From Deltaproteobacteria bacterium (lineage in GTDB: Bacteria; Desulfobacterota; Desulfobacteria; Desulfobacterales; Desulfosarcinaceae): a stretch of DNA of 64,000 bases. A model generated the notes under the pieces. It was not told the DNA's origin. It ran no database searches and saw only the letters and a program-made list of their open reading frames with translations. Numbering within the stretch: position 1 is the stretch's first letter; each line of letters begins with the position of its first letter. Position numbers and translations under genes: made by a program. The stretch is taken from NCBI GenBank assembly GCA_021824175.1, contig JAKALP010000002.1, positions 236,005 through 300,004 of the forward strand, read 5' to 3'. Below are positions 51,395 through 59,498 of the stretch, one piece after another.

Positions 51395-51506
51395 GGGGGG
51401 CCTCCTTTTCGCCGATATTCCATATGATAACGGCTCGACCTCCAAAGCGCAAGCAGCTCTTGGGCCGGACGAAAACTGCTTTGCTTTTGCCAAGCCACTG
51501 CCGTGG

Positions 51507-52004
51507 TTAAAAGGTCTTGCCCACGCCAATGCCAAAGTGAAAACGGGGAGAGGTATCGGTCTCCATCGGCCATTTTTTGATTTCGATCGGCTCGATGATG
51601 GGATAGCGGTAGGGCATCTGACCGATGGCTCTCTCCTGGCTGCCTTTAATTTTGCCTACCACCGTAACAAGGGTTCCTGCTGGATAGAGGGCCGGATCGA
51701 GAAACTGATTGGATAGCACCAAAAAACGACCTTTGGATTGATCGTTGTTCATGGGCCGGTCAGAGCTGTCCAGTTCAAGCTGCAGTATGGTCAGCTCCGT
51801 GCCCTTGTCCAAGACCTGGACGCTGATGACTTTGCCTCCGAAAATCGCGATCTGCCCAATATGCGGGTCGGGGCTGGCTTGGAGCTCGGCAAAAGTACCG
51901 GTATAAGTCACTTGGGAACGGGCCTCTTTGGAGATACCGCCGCAGCCAACCAGGTAGATCACAAAACTGGCGGCAAGCAAACCCTTTGTGATCGATGGAA
52001 TCAT
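51507..52004 (-). CDS. Slp family outer-membrane lipoprotein
   Basis: A 165-residue lipoprotein: signal peptide MIPSITKGLLAASFVIYLVG followed by the lipobox cysteine (VGC). The mature part has the Slp fold (FAELQASPDPHIGQIAIFGG, TILQLELDSSDRP, GRFLVLSNQFLDPALYPAGT, VTVVGKIKG, YRYPIIEPIEIKKWP). In enterobacteria Slp appears at starvation; the biochemical role is unknown. A paralogue lies directly upstream. The start follows GGAG. Confidence 0.88.
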   Translation of the reverse strand: MIPSITKGLLAASFVIYLVGCGGISKEARSQVTYTGTFAELQASPDPHIGQIAIFGGKVISVQVLDKGTELTILQLELDSSDRPMNNDQSKGRFLVLSNQFLDPALYPAGTLVTVVGKIKGSQERAIGQMPYRYPIIEPIEIKKWPMETDTSPRFHFGIGVGKTF

Positions 52005-52058
52005 CGCTCGATCTCCTTCTATTCAACGATGTAAAAATTATCTAGAAGAACACTCAGC

Positions 52059-52589
52059 TCACCACCAGTAGGGATATCGCCAAGCCCAAGGATAGGGGTA
52101 GGGGGGATAGCCCCAATAATCCCAGTACGGGTCACGCTGGATGGGCTTTTCCACCGGCCAAAGATGAATATGACTCATTTGGATTCGAACATAGGGAAAG
52201 GGTTCTTTAGTCTCATCCGTATGGGAGCTCCCTAAAAGTTTTCCTGCCACGGTGATCTTGCGATCTTTGGCATACACCTCCGGGTCGATAAAGCCATGGT
52301 AGAAAATAATCAAACGGCCTTGGGAAAGGTCCTTGCTTTTAGGCTCCTGGCCAATGCCCAGGGGGGCCTGAAGGGCCATAATACGAGTCTGATCTTTTTG
52401 GTTGCTTACTTCCAGTATGTAGCCCCCCAAAATGACATCTTTGCCTGCGAAAGTCGCGGCCCGTTGAATCAATTCAAGAAAGGGGGTGTCGGCCGGCAAG
52501 GCTTGATGCGTAATCTCATCGGGCATCACCGCACAGGCGGACACGGTTAGGCAGCACAGAAATAAAGTTGTAAAAACATATCGTCTCAT
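52059..52589 (-). CDS. Slp family outer-membrane lipoprotein, paralogue with aromatic tail
   Basis: A 176-residue lipoprotein. The signal peptide (MRRYVFTTLFLCCLTVSAC) ends in lipobox SAC. The mature part parallels the neighbouring Slp protein: FLELIQRAATFAGKDVILGG, QGRLIIFYHGFIDPEVYAKD, KITVAGKLLGS, and YVRIQMSHIHLWP. The C terminus is unusual, with a run of Trp, Tyr and Pro (DPYWDYWGYPPYPYPWAWRY). The ATG at 52589 was chosen because it gives a normal signal peptide; an in-frame ATG at 52622 lacks a ribosome-binding site. It is 54 nt upstream of the first Slp gene, as a tandem pair. Confidence 0.85.
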   Translation of the reverse strand: MRRYVFTTLFLCCLTVSACAVMPDEITHQALPADTPFLELIQRAATFAGKDVILGGYILEVSNQKDQTRIMALQAPLGIGQEPKSKDLSQGRLIIFYHGFIDPEVYAKDRKITVAGKLLGSSHTDETKEPFPYVRIQMSHIHLWPVEKPIQRDPYWDYWGYPPYPYPWAWRYPYWW

Positions 52590-52669
52590 TGCTGGGCGAT
52601 AATCTAAGCCGCATGAGATCAAATTGCAATGCGGCAGATGGTTGAAATTTATCCGGCGGGAGCTGGGGG

Positions 52670-53731
52670 CTAAAATAGCCGGCAGGTAGCTCCGATCATA
52701 ACGCTGTGGGATTGCCAGGTGACCTCGTTAAGTCGAGTGGTCTGAATGGGGTAGGGTTGAACGGGATAGACCGTTGAGACTCCTGGATCGCTGGTCCAAT
52801 GGCAATAGTTCAGATCAAGGTTAAGAGCCCAACGGTAGCTCAAACGCAGGAGCCATTGGGCTTGCAGGGAAACGCCCTGGGCATCGGCATCATGCCTGAA
52901 ACTGACTGGATGCTCCAGGTCGCCGCGCAGGTTCCAATCCGCTTCGGCTGAGTAATCGGCCCAGAAGTGATACGCCAGGGACAAACTCCACTCCATGGGA
53001 GGGGCTTCGCTGGGAGGTGCAGCCATTTGGTAACGCACATCAAAGCCAGTCCATAGGCTGAACCAGCGGGCGCTGTACATGCTGTTAAGGTCGCTTCTCA
53101 GCGGCCCCACATCGGGTGGCGTGCCATAGCCAGGTGGCGGTGTTTCACTGATCACCTGCTGGCCGTTAGTAATGCGCAGATTTTGTCGGTGGACGGAGAA
53201 GCCTAGCAACGGGGCCAGAATCAATCGTTTTTGAATAAAGGTGAAGGGATATCCGCCGCCGGCGTCCACATCCCAGAGTTGATCGCCATTGGTCTCACTG
53301 ATGGAGCGGGAATACTCTTGCGCGCGATTGTCCGCGCCATAGTCGGAATCGCGCACGGTCCCGCTTTGAATCCAGGCGTAATTGATTTGTCCGCGACCAT
53401 AGAAGTAGCGATCCGCCAAAAGATAGCCGCTGCCGGATATCTGATAGCTCAGCACGCCGGACCATTCGAGTTCGGAAAGGATGTTCGGATCGGTTCCAGC
53501 ATCAGTGCCAGCCGTATTCCATGATAAAGAATCAAACCGCGGACCAGCGGCCAGGCTAAGGGCCATACGCAGGCGTGAGCTTTCGTTATGATAGTGGGCT
53601 TGCTGCTGGCCGGTGGGAGCTATTGTAGCTGACGATGTGGGGAATTCATCGGAGGCCGTGGCTGAGGAAGCCAAAACTGTTGCCAGCAGCAGACAACACC
53701 AACTGGAGAGCCACAAGAGTGATCGACGCAT
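52670..53731 (-). CDS. Outer-membrane beta-barrel protein, omptin/Protochlamydia-porin-like
   Basis: A 353-residue exported protein with signal peptide MRRSLLWLSSWCCLLLATVL and a mature part of alternating aromatic/polar strands ending in the terminal phenylalanine (CRLF) expected of BAM-inserted barrels. The segment TDPNILSELEWSGVLSYQI resembles omptin-like barrels, but I could not place the omptin protease catalytic residues with confidence. It may be a pore or an adhesin. The frame starts at 53764; ATG 53731 gives a better signal peptide. It is upstream of the two Slp genes on the same strand, so an envelope gene group is likely. Confidence 0.6.
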   Translation of the reverse strand: MRRSLLWLSSWCCLLLATVLASSATASDEFPTSSATIAPTGQQQAHYHNESSRLRMALSLAAGPRFDSLSWNTAGTDAGTDPNILSELEWSGVLSYQISGSGYLLADRYFYGRGQINYAWIQSGTVRDSDYGADNRAQEYSRSISETNGDQLWDVDAGGGYPFTFIQKRLILAPLLGFSVHRQNLRITNGQQVISETPPPGYGTPPDVGPLRSDLNSMYSARWFSLWTGFDVRYQMAAPPSEAPPMEWSLSLAYHFWADYSAEADWNLRGDLEHPVSFRHDADAQGVSLQAQWLLRLSYRWALNLDLNYCHWTSDPGVSTVYPVQPYPIQTTRLNEVTWQSHSVMIGATCRLF

Positions 53732-54071
53732 GCGCCTGTACAAGCCTTTTCTAAACCACGGCATCCGGTCCCGGTCAAATCGCGTTCAAGGGGCGGCGCT
53801 CGAATTTCATCTCTGGAATCGGGCGGACTTAATCACATTGCGGGTAAAAAATCCAGAATTATTATCCGATAAAGGGCGGATAAAAAGAGACTTCCAGGTT
53901 ACCGTTGTTCTCTCCGGTGCGTCTTTTGGTTTCAAATCATTGAATACGCTTTGAAGACTGCCGGCGAAAAGATGCACGCATAACCAAGAAGTCTGTGTCA
54001 CTGAACATATCGCCCCACCGAAGGAAAAACTTGAGCACTTTTTAGTTTGTTTGCGCTGGCCGCGGTCGATT
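53732..54071. other. Intergenic region with one small hairpin
   Basis: About 340 nt without a gene between two minus-strand genes; it should hold the promoter of the beta-barrel gene. TTATCCG (53862-53868) and CGGATAA (53877-53883) form a 7-bp hairpin that could be an operator. Nothing else was recognised. Confidence 0.4.
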
Positions 54072-54284
54072 TTACGAAACTTGTTTAAATGGGCCGTGCC
54101 AGGCGCAACGCTGGCAAAATATCTCTTGATCGGCTTGCACTTCTCCGGCAGCGGGTGCATCCTCCGGGTCTTGGAAGCGGACCTGGCCGTTGCGGCATTC
54201 AAAATCATAGGTCTCATAAGCATCCTCGGGGCTCTTGATATAAAATTGATCGGACTTGCAAATAGGACACGCCAATGAATTCAC
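54072..54284 (-). CDS. Small zinc-ribbon protein
   Basis: A 70-residue protein with two Cys-x2-Cys knuckles, ACPICKS near the N terminus and FCQRCAW near the C terminus, forming a four-cysteine zinc ribbon, plus an extra cysteine in the middle (DFECRNG). The linker is acidic and proline-rich. Such proteins are usually regulatory or adapter proteins; the target is unknown. Start ATG follows AGGGGGTG. Confidence 0.65.
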   Translation of the reverse strand: MNSLACPICKSDQFYIKSPEDAYETYDFECRNGQVRFQDPEDAPAAGEVQADQEIFCQRCAWHGPFKQVS

Positions 54285-54522
54285 CCCCTTTCTGCGCGGG
54301 TTAATGCGGTCGTCGTGTGGCGCTCTCCGCCGATGAGTCGGAGTGACCCTCCATTTTATCTTTGCTGTCCAAAACGTAAGCGGATTGGGCTCCGGGTCAA
54401 GGGGGCAGGGCGCGTAAATTTTCTTTCCTTGACTTCCGCGAAAAAGTTAGCATAAGAAGTATTTCAATAGTTTGAAAGGTCTTTTCTTCCATTCGCGCAG
54501 TTCAACCGGACAGGAACGTTTC

Positions 54523-54933
54523 ATGATCCCACGCGGTTTGGCGACTCAGGAGATCCCCCCCAATACTGCCGACCATTTATTCTACGAGCGCCTTAAACTT
54601 CTTATTATTATGACCAAGGCCTATGTAAAGGGCTATCCTTTGGGTGAGTCCAGGGCCGTGGCCATCCGTCAAAACGCCGATTTTATTTTCCATCAATCTC
54701 TTTTGCGCGCCAGGCAGACATCGGAGCCGGATGTTGGTGAAGAGAAGAACGGCGGGTCCCATCTACTTTTTCAGCGTGCTCAACTTCTGGCCGTAATGGC
54801 GCATAGCGCGGCACAAGGCAACTTCGCGGGCCGCTTTCGCTTACAGGCCATGGCGGACAATGTTGCCTGGCTCTGCGACCATCTTTGTGACCAGCTTGGG
54901 TTATCGGATGCGCTATTTCTTAAGGTTGCGTGA
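54523..54933 (+). CDS. Internally duplicated helical protein of unknown family
   Basis: A 136-residue, mainly alpha-helical protein with no signal peptide. It contains two copies of a 36-residue unit: the first begins FYERLKLLIIMTKAYVKG, the second LFQRAQLLAVMAHSAAQG. Aligned without gaps they share R, LL, M, G, G, R, A and N at equal spacing (nine identities in 36). I did not recognise the family. The ATG at 54523 after AGGAA is preferred over the frame's first start at 54472. Its stop overlaps the response-regulator start by 4 nt (GTGA), so the two are translationally coupled and probably work together. Confidence 0.65.
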   Translation: MIPRGLATQEIPPNTADHLFYERLKLLIIMTKAYVKGYPLGESRAVAIRQNADFIFHQSLLRARQTSEPDVGEEKNGGSHLLFQRAQLLAVMAHSAAQGNFAGRFRLQAMADNVAWLCDHLCDQLGLSDALFLKVA

Positions 54934-55331
54934 GGGACACCATCATCACCAACGTTCAAATCGCCGTGGTTGATCATGAAAAAATGACGCGGGAATTCGT
55001 GGCCAATGTCATGATGTACTGCGTCAACCGCGAGATTTTTGTCTTTGATGAGGTCGAGGCAATTAAGAGTTTTTTGCAGGGTGAGCAGCACTTGGACCTT
55101 ATCATTGCCGATCTTCGCATGCCGGGGGATAATGGTGCGGCGCTACTGCACTATTTGAAGAAAGAACATCCGGAAATCATTGTGGTGGCGATGTCTGCTG
55201 ATCCAGCCGATGAAATCGTGGCGCGGGATTTTCGCGCCGACGCTTTTTTAGCCAAACCGTTCGCCTTGAAAGATCTTTTTCAAATCGTCCAGCGCTTTGT
55301 GGTGGACGACCTGCCCGCCCATCTGACTTGA
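54930..55331 (+). CDS. Stand-alone response regulator receiver protein
   Basis: A 133-residue receiver domain without an output domain, starting at GTG. Expected residues are present: the acidic pocket Asp in AVVDHEKM, the phospho-acceptor Asp in IIADLRMPG, Ser in VVAMSADPA and the conserved Lys in LAKPF. It probably acts by protein-protein contact, perhaps with the product of the coupled upstream gene. No histidine kinase is adjacent. A bidirectional terminator follows. Confidence 0.88.
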   Translation: MRDTIITNVQIAVVDHEKMTREFVANVMMYCVNREIFVFDEVEAIKSFLQGEQHLDLIIADLRMPGDNGAALLHYLKKEHPEIIVVAMSADPADEIVARDFRADAFLAKPFALKDLFQIVQRFVVDDLPAHLT

Positions 55332-55377
55332 TCGAATCCTTACGCCCCACCCACCAGGGTGGCAATGGGATAGGCAT

Positions 55378-55414
55378 TAAAAAAGGCGGTTCCCTTTGGA
55401 TACCGCCTTTTAAA
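55378..55414. terminator. Bidirectional intrinsic terminator
   Basis: AAAAGGCGGT (55381-55390) and ACCGCCTTTT (55402-55411) with an 11-nt loop, flanked by A-rich and T-rich ends. It serves the response-regulator gene on the plus strand and ahcY on the minus strand, which converge here. Confidence 0.88.
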
Positions 55415-55437
55415 AACAAATATCATCGTACTATTAA

Positions 55438-56892
55438 TTAGTATCGATAGTGCTCCGGCTTAAATGGGCCTTGCAAAGCCACCCCCAAATACTCGGCTTG
55501 CTTGGAGGTTAGTTGGGTCAATTTGACCCCCAGGCGTCCAAGATGCAGCCGGGCCACTTCTTCGTCCAACTGCTTGGGCAACGTATAGACTTTCTTTTCA
55601 TGAGTTTCCGTGGCCAGGGCGATCTGAGCCAGGCACTGGTTGGTGAAGCTATTGCTCATGACAAAGCTGGGATGGCCGGTGGCGCAGCCCAGATTGACCA
55701 GGCGGCCTTCGGCCAGCACAATAATGGAGCGGCCCGATTTGAGATACCAGCGATCCACCTGGGGTTTGATGTTCTCTTTGCGGCAGCCTTTGGTGGTCTC
55801 CAGGTAGCGCATATCAATCTCGCTGTCAAAGTGGCCGATGTTGCAGATAATGGCTTCGTTCTTCATCTGCTCCATATGGGCACCCCGAATGACGTCGCAA
55901 CAACCCGTGGCTGTGACAAAGATGTCGCCGGTGGCCGCGGCTTCGTCCATGGTAGTCACTTCAAATCCTTCCATGGCCGCTTGCAGGGCGCAGATGGGGT
56001 CGATTTCAGTAATCAAGACCCGAGCGCCGTACCCGCGCATGGATTTGGCGCACCCCTTGCCGACGTCGCCATAGCCGCAGACCACGATGACTTTTCCAGC
56101 CATCATGATGTCGGTGGCGCGCTTGATGCCGTCGGCCAGGGATTCGCGGCAACCATACAAATTGTCGAATTTGGATTTGGTCACCGAATCGTTGACATTA
56201 AAGGCCGCAAAGAGCAGCTGGCCATCGCGCTGCAGCTGGTAGAGCCGATGCACGCCGGTGGTGGTCTCTTCAGAGACGCCGCGCACTTTGGCCGCGATGC
56301 GCGTCCAGAATTGCGGATCACGGCCGTAGCTGATTTTGAGCCGCGCCATGAGCAGGCGCATATCTTCGCTGTCATAGGAGCGCGCCAGCAAGGAGGGGTC
56401 CTTTTCGACCGCGACGCCCTGATGGATGTAAATGGTGGCATCGCCGCCGTCATCGACGATCAGGTCCGGGCCGCTGCCGTCGGGCCAGATCAGAGCCTGC
56501 TCAGTGCACCACCAGTACTCTTCCAGGGTTTCACCCTTCCAGGCAAAGACTGCCGCAGAGCCTTTTTGGGCAATGGCGGCCGCTGCGTGATCCTGGGTGC
56601 TGAAGATATTGCAGGAGGCCCAGCGGATATCCGCGCCCAGAATCTTCAGGGTGTCGATGAGCATGGCGGTCTGAATGGTCATGTGCAGGCTGCCCATGAC
56701 CTTGAGTCCCTTGAGGGGTTTGGCTTGGCCGTATTTTTCGCGCACGGCCATCAGCCCCGGCATCTCATTTTCGGCCAGGGCCATTTCTTTGAGTCCAAAA
56801 TCGGCCAACCCCATGTCGGCCACTTTGTAAGGCAGCTTGGGATTGACTTCCAAAAAGCCCTGGGGGCTTTTTACTTTCTGTGCAACTGGCAT
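55438..56892 (-). CDS. ahcY: Adenosylhomocysteinase
   Basis: A 484-residue cytoplasmic enzyme that splits S-adenosylhomocysteine into adenosine and homocysteine with bound NAD. Conserved parts: [54 protein letters not shown], the NAD motif [16 protein letters not shown], and the C-terminal FKPEHYRY with the conserved Lys and Tyr. It contains the roughly 40-residue insertion seen in the longer bacterial and plant enzymes. It lies downstream of metK on the same strand, with 172 nt between; together they complete the SAM recycling branch. The start follows AGGAGG. Confidence 0.96.
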   Translation of the reverse strand: MPVAQKVKSPQGFLEVNPKLPYKVADMGLADFGLKEMALAENEMPGLMAVREKYGQAKPLKGLKVMGSLHMTIQTAMLIDTLKILGADIRWASCNIFSTQDHAAAAIAQKGSAAVFAWKGETLEEYWWCTEQALIWPDGSGPDLIVDDGGDATIYIHQGVAVEKDPSLLARSYDSEDMRLLMARLKISYGRDPQFWTRIAAKVRGVSEETTTGVHRLYQLQRDGQLLFAAFNVNDSVTKSKFDNLYGCRESLADGIKRATDIMMAGKVIVVCGYGDVGKGCAKSMRGYGARVLITEIDPICALQAAMEGFEVTTMDEAAATGDIFVTATGCCDVIRGAHMEQMKNEAIICNIGHFDSEIDMRYLETTKGCRKENIKPQVDRWYLKSGRSIIVLAEGRLVNLGCATGHPSFVMSNSFTNQCLAQIALATETHEKKVYTLPKQLDEEVARLHLGRLGVKLTQLTSKQAEYLGVALQGPFKPEHYRY

Positions 56893-57064
56893 TGAGTCCT
56901 CCTAAATCCCGTCGGCATCCGCTCAGAAAACCTTCCCGCCAATTCCTTGGCGGTGCAATACCGGGTGTATGTTGTGCAAGGCCCAACAAGGCCCGCTGGA
57001 GCCTTGACGGCCCAATTTCTTAGACAGTAAGCATTCATCATGCAATTGTCGTGCACGGCGTTGA
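56893..57064 (-). other. metK-ahcY intergenic region with possible stem-loops, no riboswitch recognised
   Basis: 172 nt read on the minus strand between metK and ahcY. It contains GGCC-rich complementary segments (around 56970-57015) that could form stem-loops, but the blocks of the SAH, SAM-I and SAM-II riboswitches were looked for and not found. Confidence 0.35.
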
Positions 57065-58234
57065 CTATATCCCCGCCTTGGCCCTGATTTTGTCCGCCAT
57101 GTCGGTGCGTTCCCAGGTGAAATCTGGATCGTTGCGGCCAAAATGACCATAGGCCGAGGTTTTGCGGTAGATGGGGCGCAGCAGGTCCAGCTGTTCGATG
57201 ATGGCCCTGGGGCGAAGGTCAAATACTTCCGTGACAATTTGGCGCGCTTTGGTTTCAGGGATTTTGCCCGTGCCCATGAAATCCACCATGACCGACACCG
57301 GTTGAGCCACGCCGATGGCATAGGCCACTTGTACTTCACACTTCTTGGCCAATCCGGCCGCCACGAGATTTTTGGCCACATAGCGGCCCATGTAGCTAGC
57401 GCTGCGGTCCACTTTGCTGGGATCTTTGCCGGAAAAACATCCGCCACCATGACTGCCCTGGCCGCCATAGGTATCCACGATGATTTTGCGGCCGGTCAGC
57501 CCGCAGTCGCCCATGGGGCCGCCCACCACAAAACGTCCCGTGGGGTTGATGTAATAGCGGGTATCGCCGTCGATCATCTCACGGGGAATGGTTTTCTTGA
57601 TCACCTCTTCGATGATGGCATCGCGCAGGTCGTCATAGGTGACATCAGGCTTATGCTGTGCAGATACCACCACCGTATCCACCCGCAGCGGCGTGCCGTT
57701 TTCATATTCGACGGTCACCTGGGATTTGCCGTCGGGCCGCAGGAAATCCAGAGCCCCGTTCTTGCGTACCTGGCTGAGCCGTTTGGTGAGTTTGTGGGCA
57801 TACATGATGGGCATGGGCATCAATTCCGGCGTTTCATCGGTGGCAAAGCCGAACATCAACCCCTGGTCACCGGCGCCTTGTTCCTTATAGAGGCCTTCGC
57901 CCTCATTGACTCCCTGGGCGATGTCCGGCGATTGGCGCCCAATGCTGGTGATGACCGAGCAGGTCTGCCAGTCAAAGCCCATCTGGGAGGAGCTGTAGCC
58001 AATGTCGCGGATGGTGTTGCGAACGATTTCGGGCATGTCCACGTAACAGGATGTGGTGATTTCACCGGCGATAAAGGCCAGGCCGGTGGTGACCAAGGTT
58101 TCGCAGGCCACGCGGCAGGACCGGTCCTGGGCCATGATGGCGTCGAGCACGGAGTCCGATATGGCATCAGCCACCTTATCCGGGTGGCCCTCGGTGACCG
58201 ATTCGGAAGTAAATAGAAAACGTTCTTTGCTCAT
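57065..58234 (-). CDS. metK: S-adenosylmethionine synthetase
   Basis: A 389-residue enzyme that makes SAM from methionine and ATP. Signature segments: [40 protein letters not shown], the phosphate-binding [17 protein letters not shown] and the final DFTWERTD. The start follows AAGGAG. The cysteine-rich variants [13 protein letters not shown] and [10 protein letters not shown] are ordinary for the family. It is first in the metK-ahcY pair. Confidence 0.97.
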   Translation of the reverse strand: MSKERFLFTSESVTEGHPDKVADAISDSVLDAIMAQDRSCRVACETLVTTGLAFIAGEITTSCYVDMPEIVRNTIRDIGYSSSQMGFDWQTCSVITSIGRQSPDIAQGVNEGEGLYKEQGAGDQGLMFGFATDETPELMPMPIMYAHKLTKRLSQVRKNGALDFLRPDGKSQVTVEYENGTPLRVDTVVVSAQHKPDVTYDDLRDAIIEEVIKKTIPREMIDGDTRYYINPTGRFVVGGPMGDCGLTGRKIIVDTYGGQGSHGGGCFSGKDPSKVDRSASYMGRYVAKNLVAAGLAKKCEVQVAYAIGVAQPVSVMVDFMGTGKIPETKARQIVTEVFDLRPRAIIEQLDLLRPIYRKTSAYGHFGRNDPDFTWERTDMADKIRAKAGI

Positions 58235-58797
58235 GCAAATTCTCCTTGATGGGTTATTCAGGACAATGAAAAAGCGGCAAGGCGGCCGCGGTTATTCACG
58301 CAGTGACTCAATGGCGCATGCCCCAGGGGCAAACCTAATCTTCTGCCAACATGAGGGGGGCTTTAGACAACCGGATGGCTGTGCGGCTTCAATACTTTGC
58401 TCCGTGCGCAAAAGTCGTTCGACATGGTTTTGGCCGCCACATCATGGTCAGGACCCTGCGGGACAAGCAGCGCCACCCTATCTCATGAGCCCAAGAAATG
58501 TCAAACCAAGTTTTGGTGAAGTTACAGTCTGTTCTCTCTCGGCGAGCCCGCGTTCCGGCGATCCTTCCGCGCCTTGCGGTTTACTTCTACTTTCATACGG
58601 GTCCTTTATGCTTTTTAATATGTTGAAAGTTAACAAAATTCATAGTATATTGGATAAAATTTTCAACCAAATCCTGAGCGCTGCGGTCTAAGAATCCACC
58701 TCCCCCTTCGGTTGAAATGAGCACCTGTGATAAACGACCGAACCAACAGTTGTCAAAATTTGACACCATGAAACATCGAGACCAAAAGGAGAGCAGC
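58235..58797. other. Divergent region upstream of metK and the beta-barrel gene
   Basis: 563 nt without a supported gene. The half nearest metK (58235-58520) is GC-rich with several short complementary segments and could be a long metK leader; no known SAM or SAH riboswitch was recognised. The half nearest 58798 is AT-rich (58600-58680) and probably holds the beta-barrel promoter. A word set resembling the SRP RNA apical loop at 58446-58471 was considered and rejected. Confidence 0.4.
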
Positions 58798-59421
58798 ATG
58801 AAAAGATGGGTATTGGGATTCTTTTTTTGCACCATGATTTTATCGATTGCTACCATGGCTCACTGTGAAGAATACAGTTACATCAGACCCTATTTGGGCG
58901 GAACAATCTTGTCCAATTCCGACATGGATGATTCGGGCTATGCCGGTACCCGATTTGATGTCGACTACGAACCTGGAATTACAGCCGGCGTGGCCATCGG
59001 TCACGACTTTGGCCGCTTTATGGTGGAAGGTGAAGCCACCTACCAGACCAACGGCGTACAAAAGATCATCACCAAGCCAGCGGGAGGCGGCTCTTATGAA
59101 AACGCCAATGTCTCTGGGAATGCCGTTCTGTTTGCGCTCTTTTGCAATGTCTATTACAAATTTATCAAAGAAGGAGCGGTATTGCCCTATGTTATGGCCG
59201 GTCTTGGGCGTGGCAGTCTGGCGGTGGAAGGTTCTTTGGGCAATGACAGTGACAGCTTGTTCACCTATCAGGCCGGCGCTGGAGTGGGTATCCGCCTGAC
59301 CGACAAACTTAACCTCGATGTCCGCTATCGCTATCTCAAAACCGATACCGGATATTTCAATACTACCCACATCAGCTATGGCGGACATAGCGGGATTGTG
59401 GGATTGAGCATCAAGTTCTGA
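58798..59421 (+). CDS. OmpA-like/OmpW-like small outer-membrane beta-barrel protein
   Basis: A 207-residue exported protein. Start ATG after AGGAG; the upstream frame is ignored. Signal peptide MKRWVLGFFFCTMILSIATM with cleavage near AHCEE. The mature part is an eight-stranded barrel pattern (YIRPYLGGTILSNSDMDD, ITAGVAIGHDFGRFMVEGEA, LDVRYRYLKTD) ending in phenylalanine (GLSIKF), the BAM recognition residue. It belongs to the broad OMP_b-brl group; no function beyond outer-membrane location is visible. A perfect terminator follows. Confidence 0.82.
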   Translation: MKRWVLGFFFCTMILSIATMAHCEEYSYIRPYLGGTILSNSDMDDSGYAGTRFDVDYEPGITAGVAIGHDFGRFMVEGEATYQTNGVQKIITKPAGGGSYENANVSGNAVLFALFCNVYYKFIKEGAVLPYVMAGLGRGSLAVEGSLGNDSDSLFTYQAGAGVGIRLTDKLNLDVRYRYLKTDTGYFNTTHISYGGHSGIVGLSIKF

Positions 59422-59461
59422 TATTGCTTTTCATAGAAGTTAAGATCTTCATTTCGATCAA

Positions 59462-59498
59462 AAGAGCGCGAAAGAATTTCGCGCTCTTTGATTTTTTA
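59462..59498. terminator. Perfect 13-bp bidirectional terminator
   Basis: AAAGAGCGCGAAA (59462-59474) and TTTCGCGCTCTTT (59478-59490) around a 3-nt loop, followed by GATTTTTT. It separates the convergent beta-barrel gene and nrdJ and overlaps the last bases of the nrdJ stop region. Confidence 0.9.

Noticed and set aside
55513-56895. 460-residue open frame on the plus strand
   Set aside because: Antisense to ahcY; no coding motifs.
56893-57064. Possible SAH riboswitch ahead of ahcY
   Set aside because: The conserved GAGGAGCGCUGC block and its partner were not found; only generic GC-rich complementarity is present.
58446-58471. GGTCAGG...AAGCAGC resembling the apical domain of bacterial SRP (4.5S) RNA
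   Set aside because: The helix between the two conserved halves does not close with a GGAA-type tetraloop, and the flanking sequence does not pair as the SRP stem requires. Match judged to be chance.
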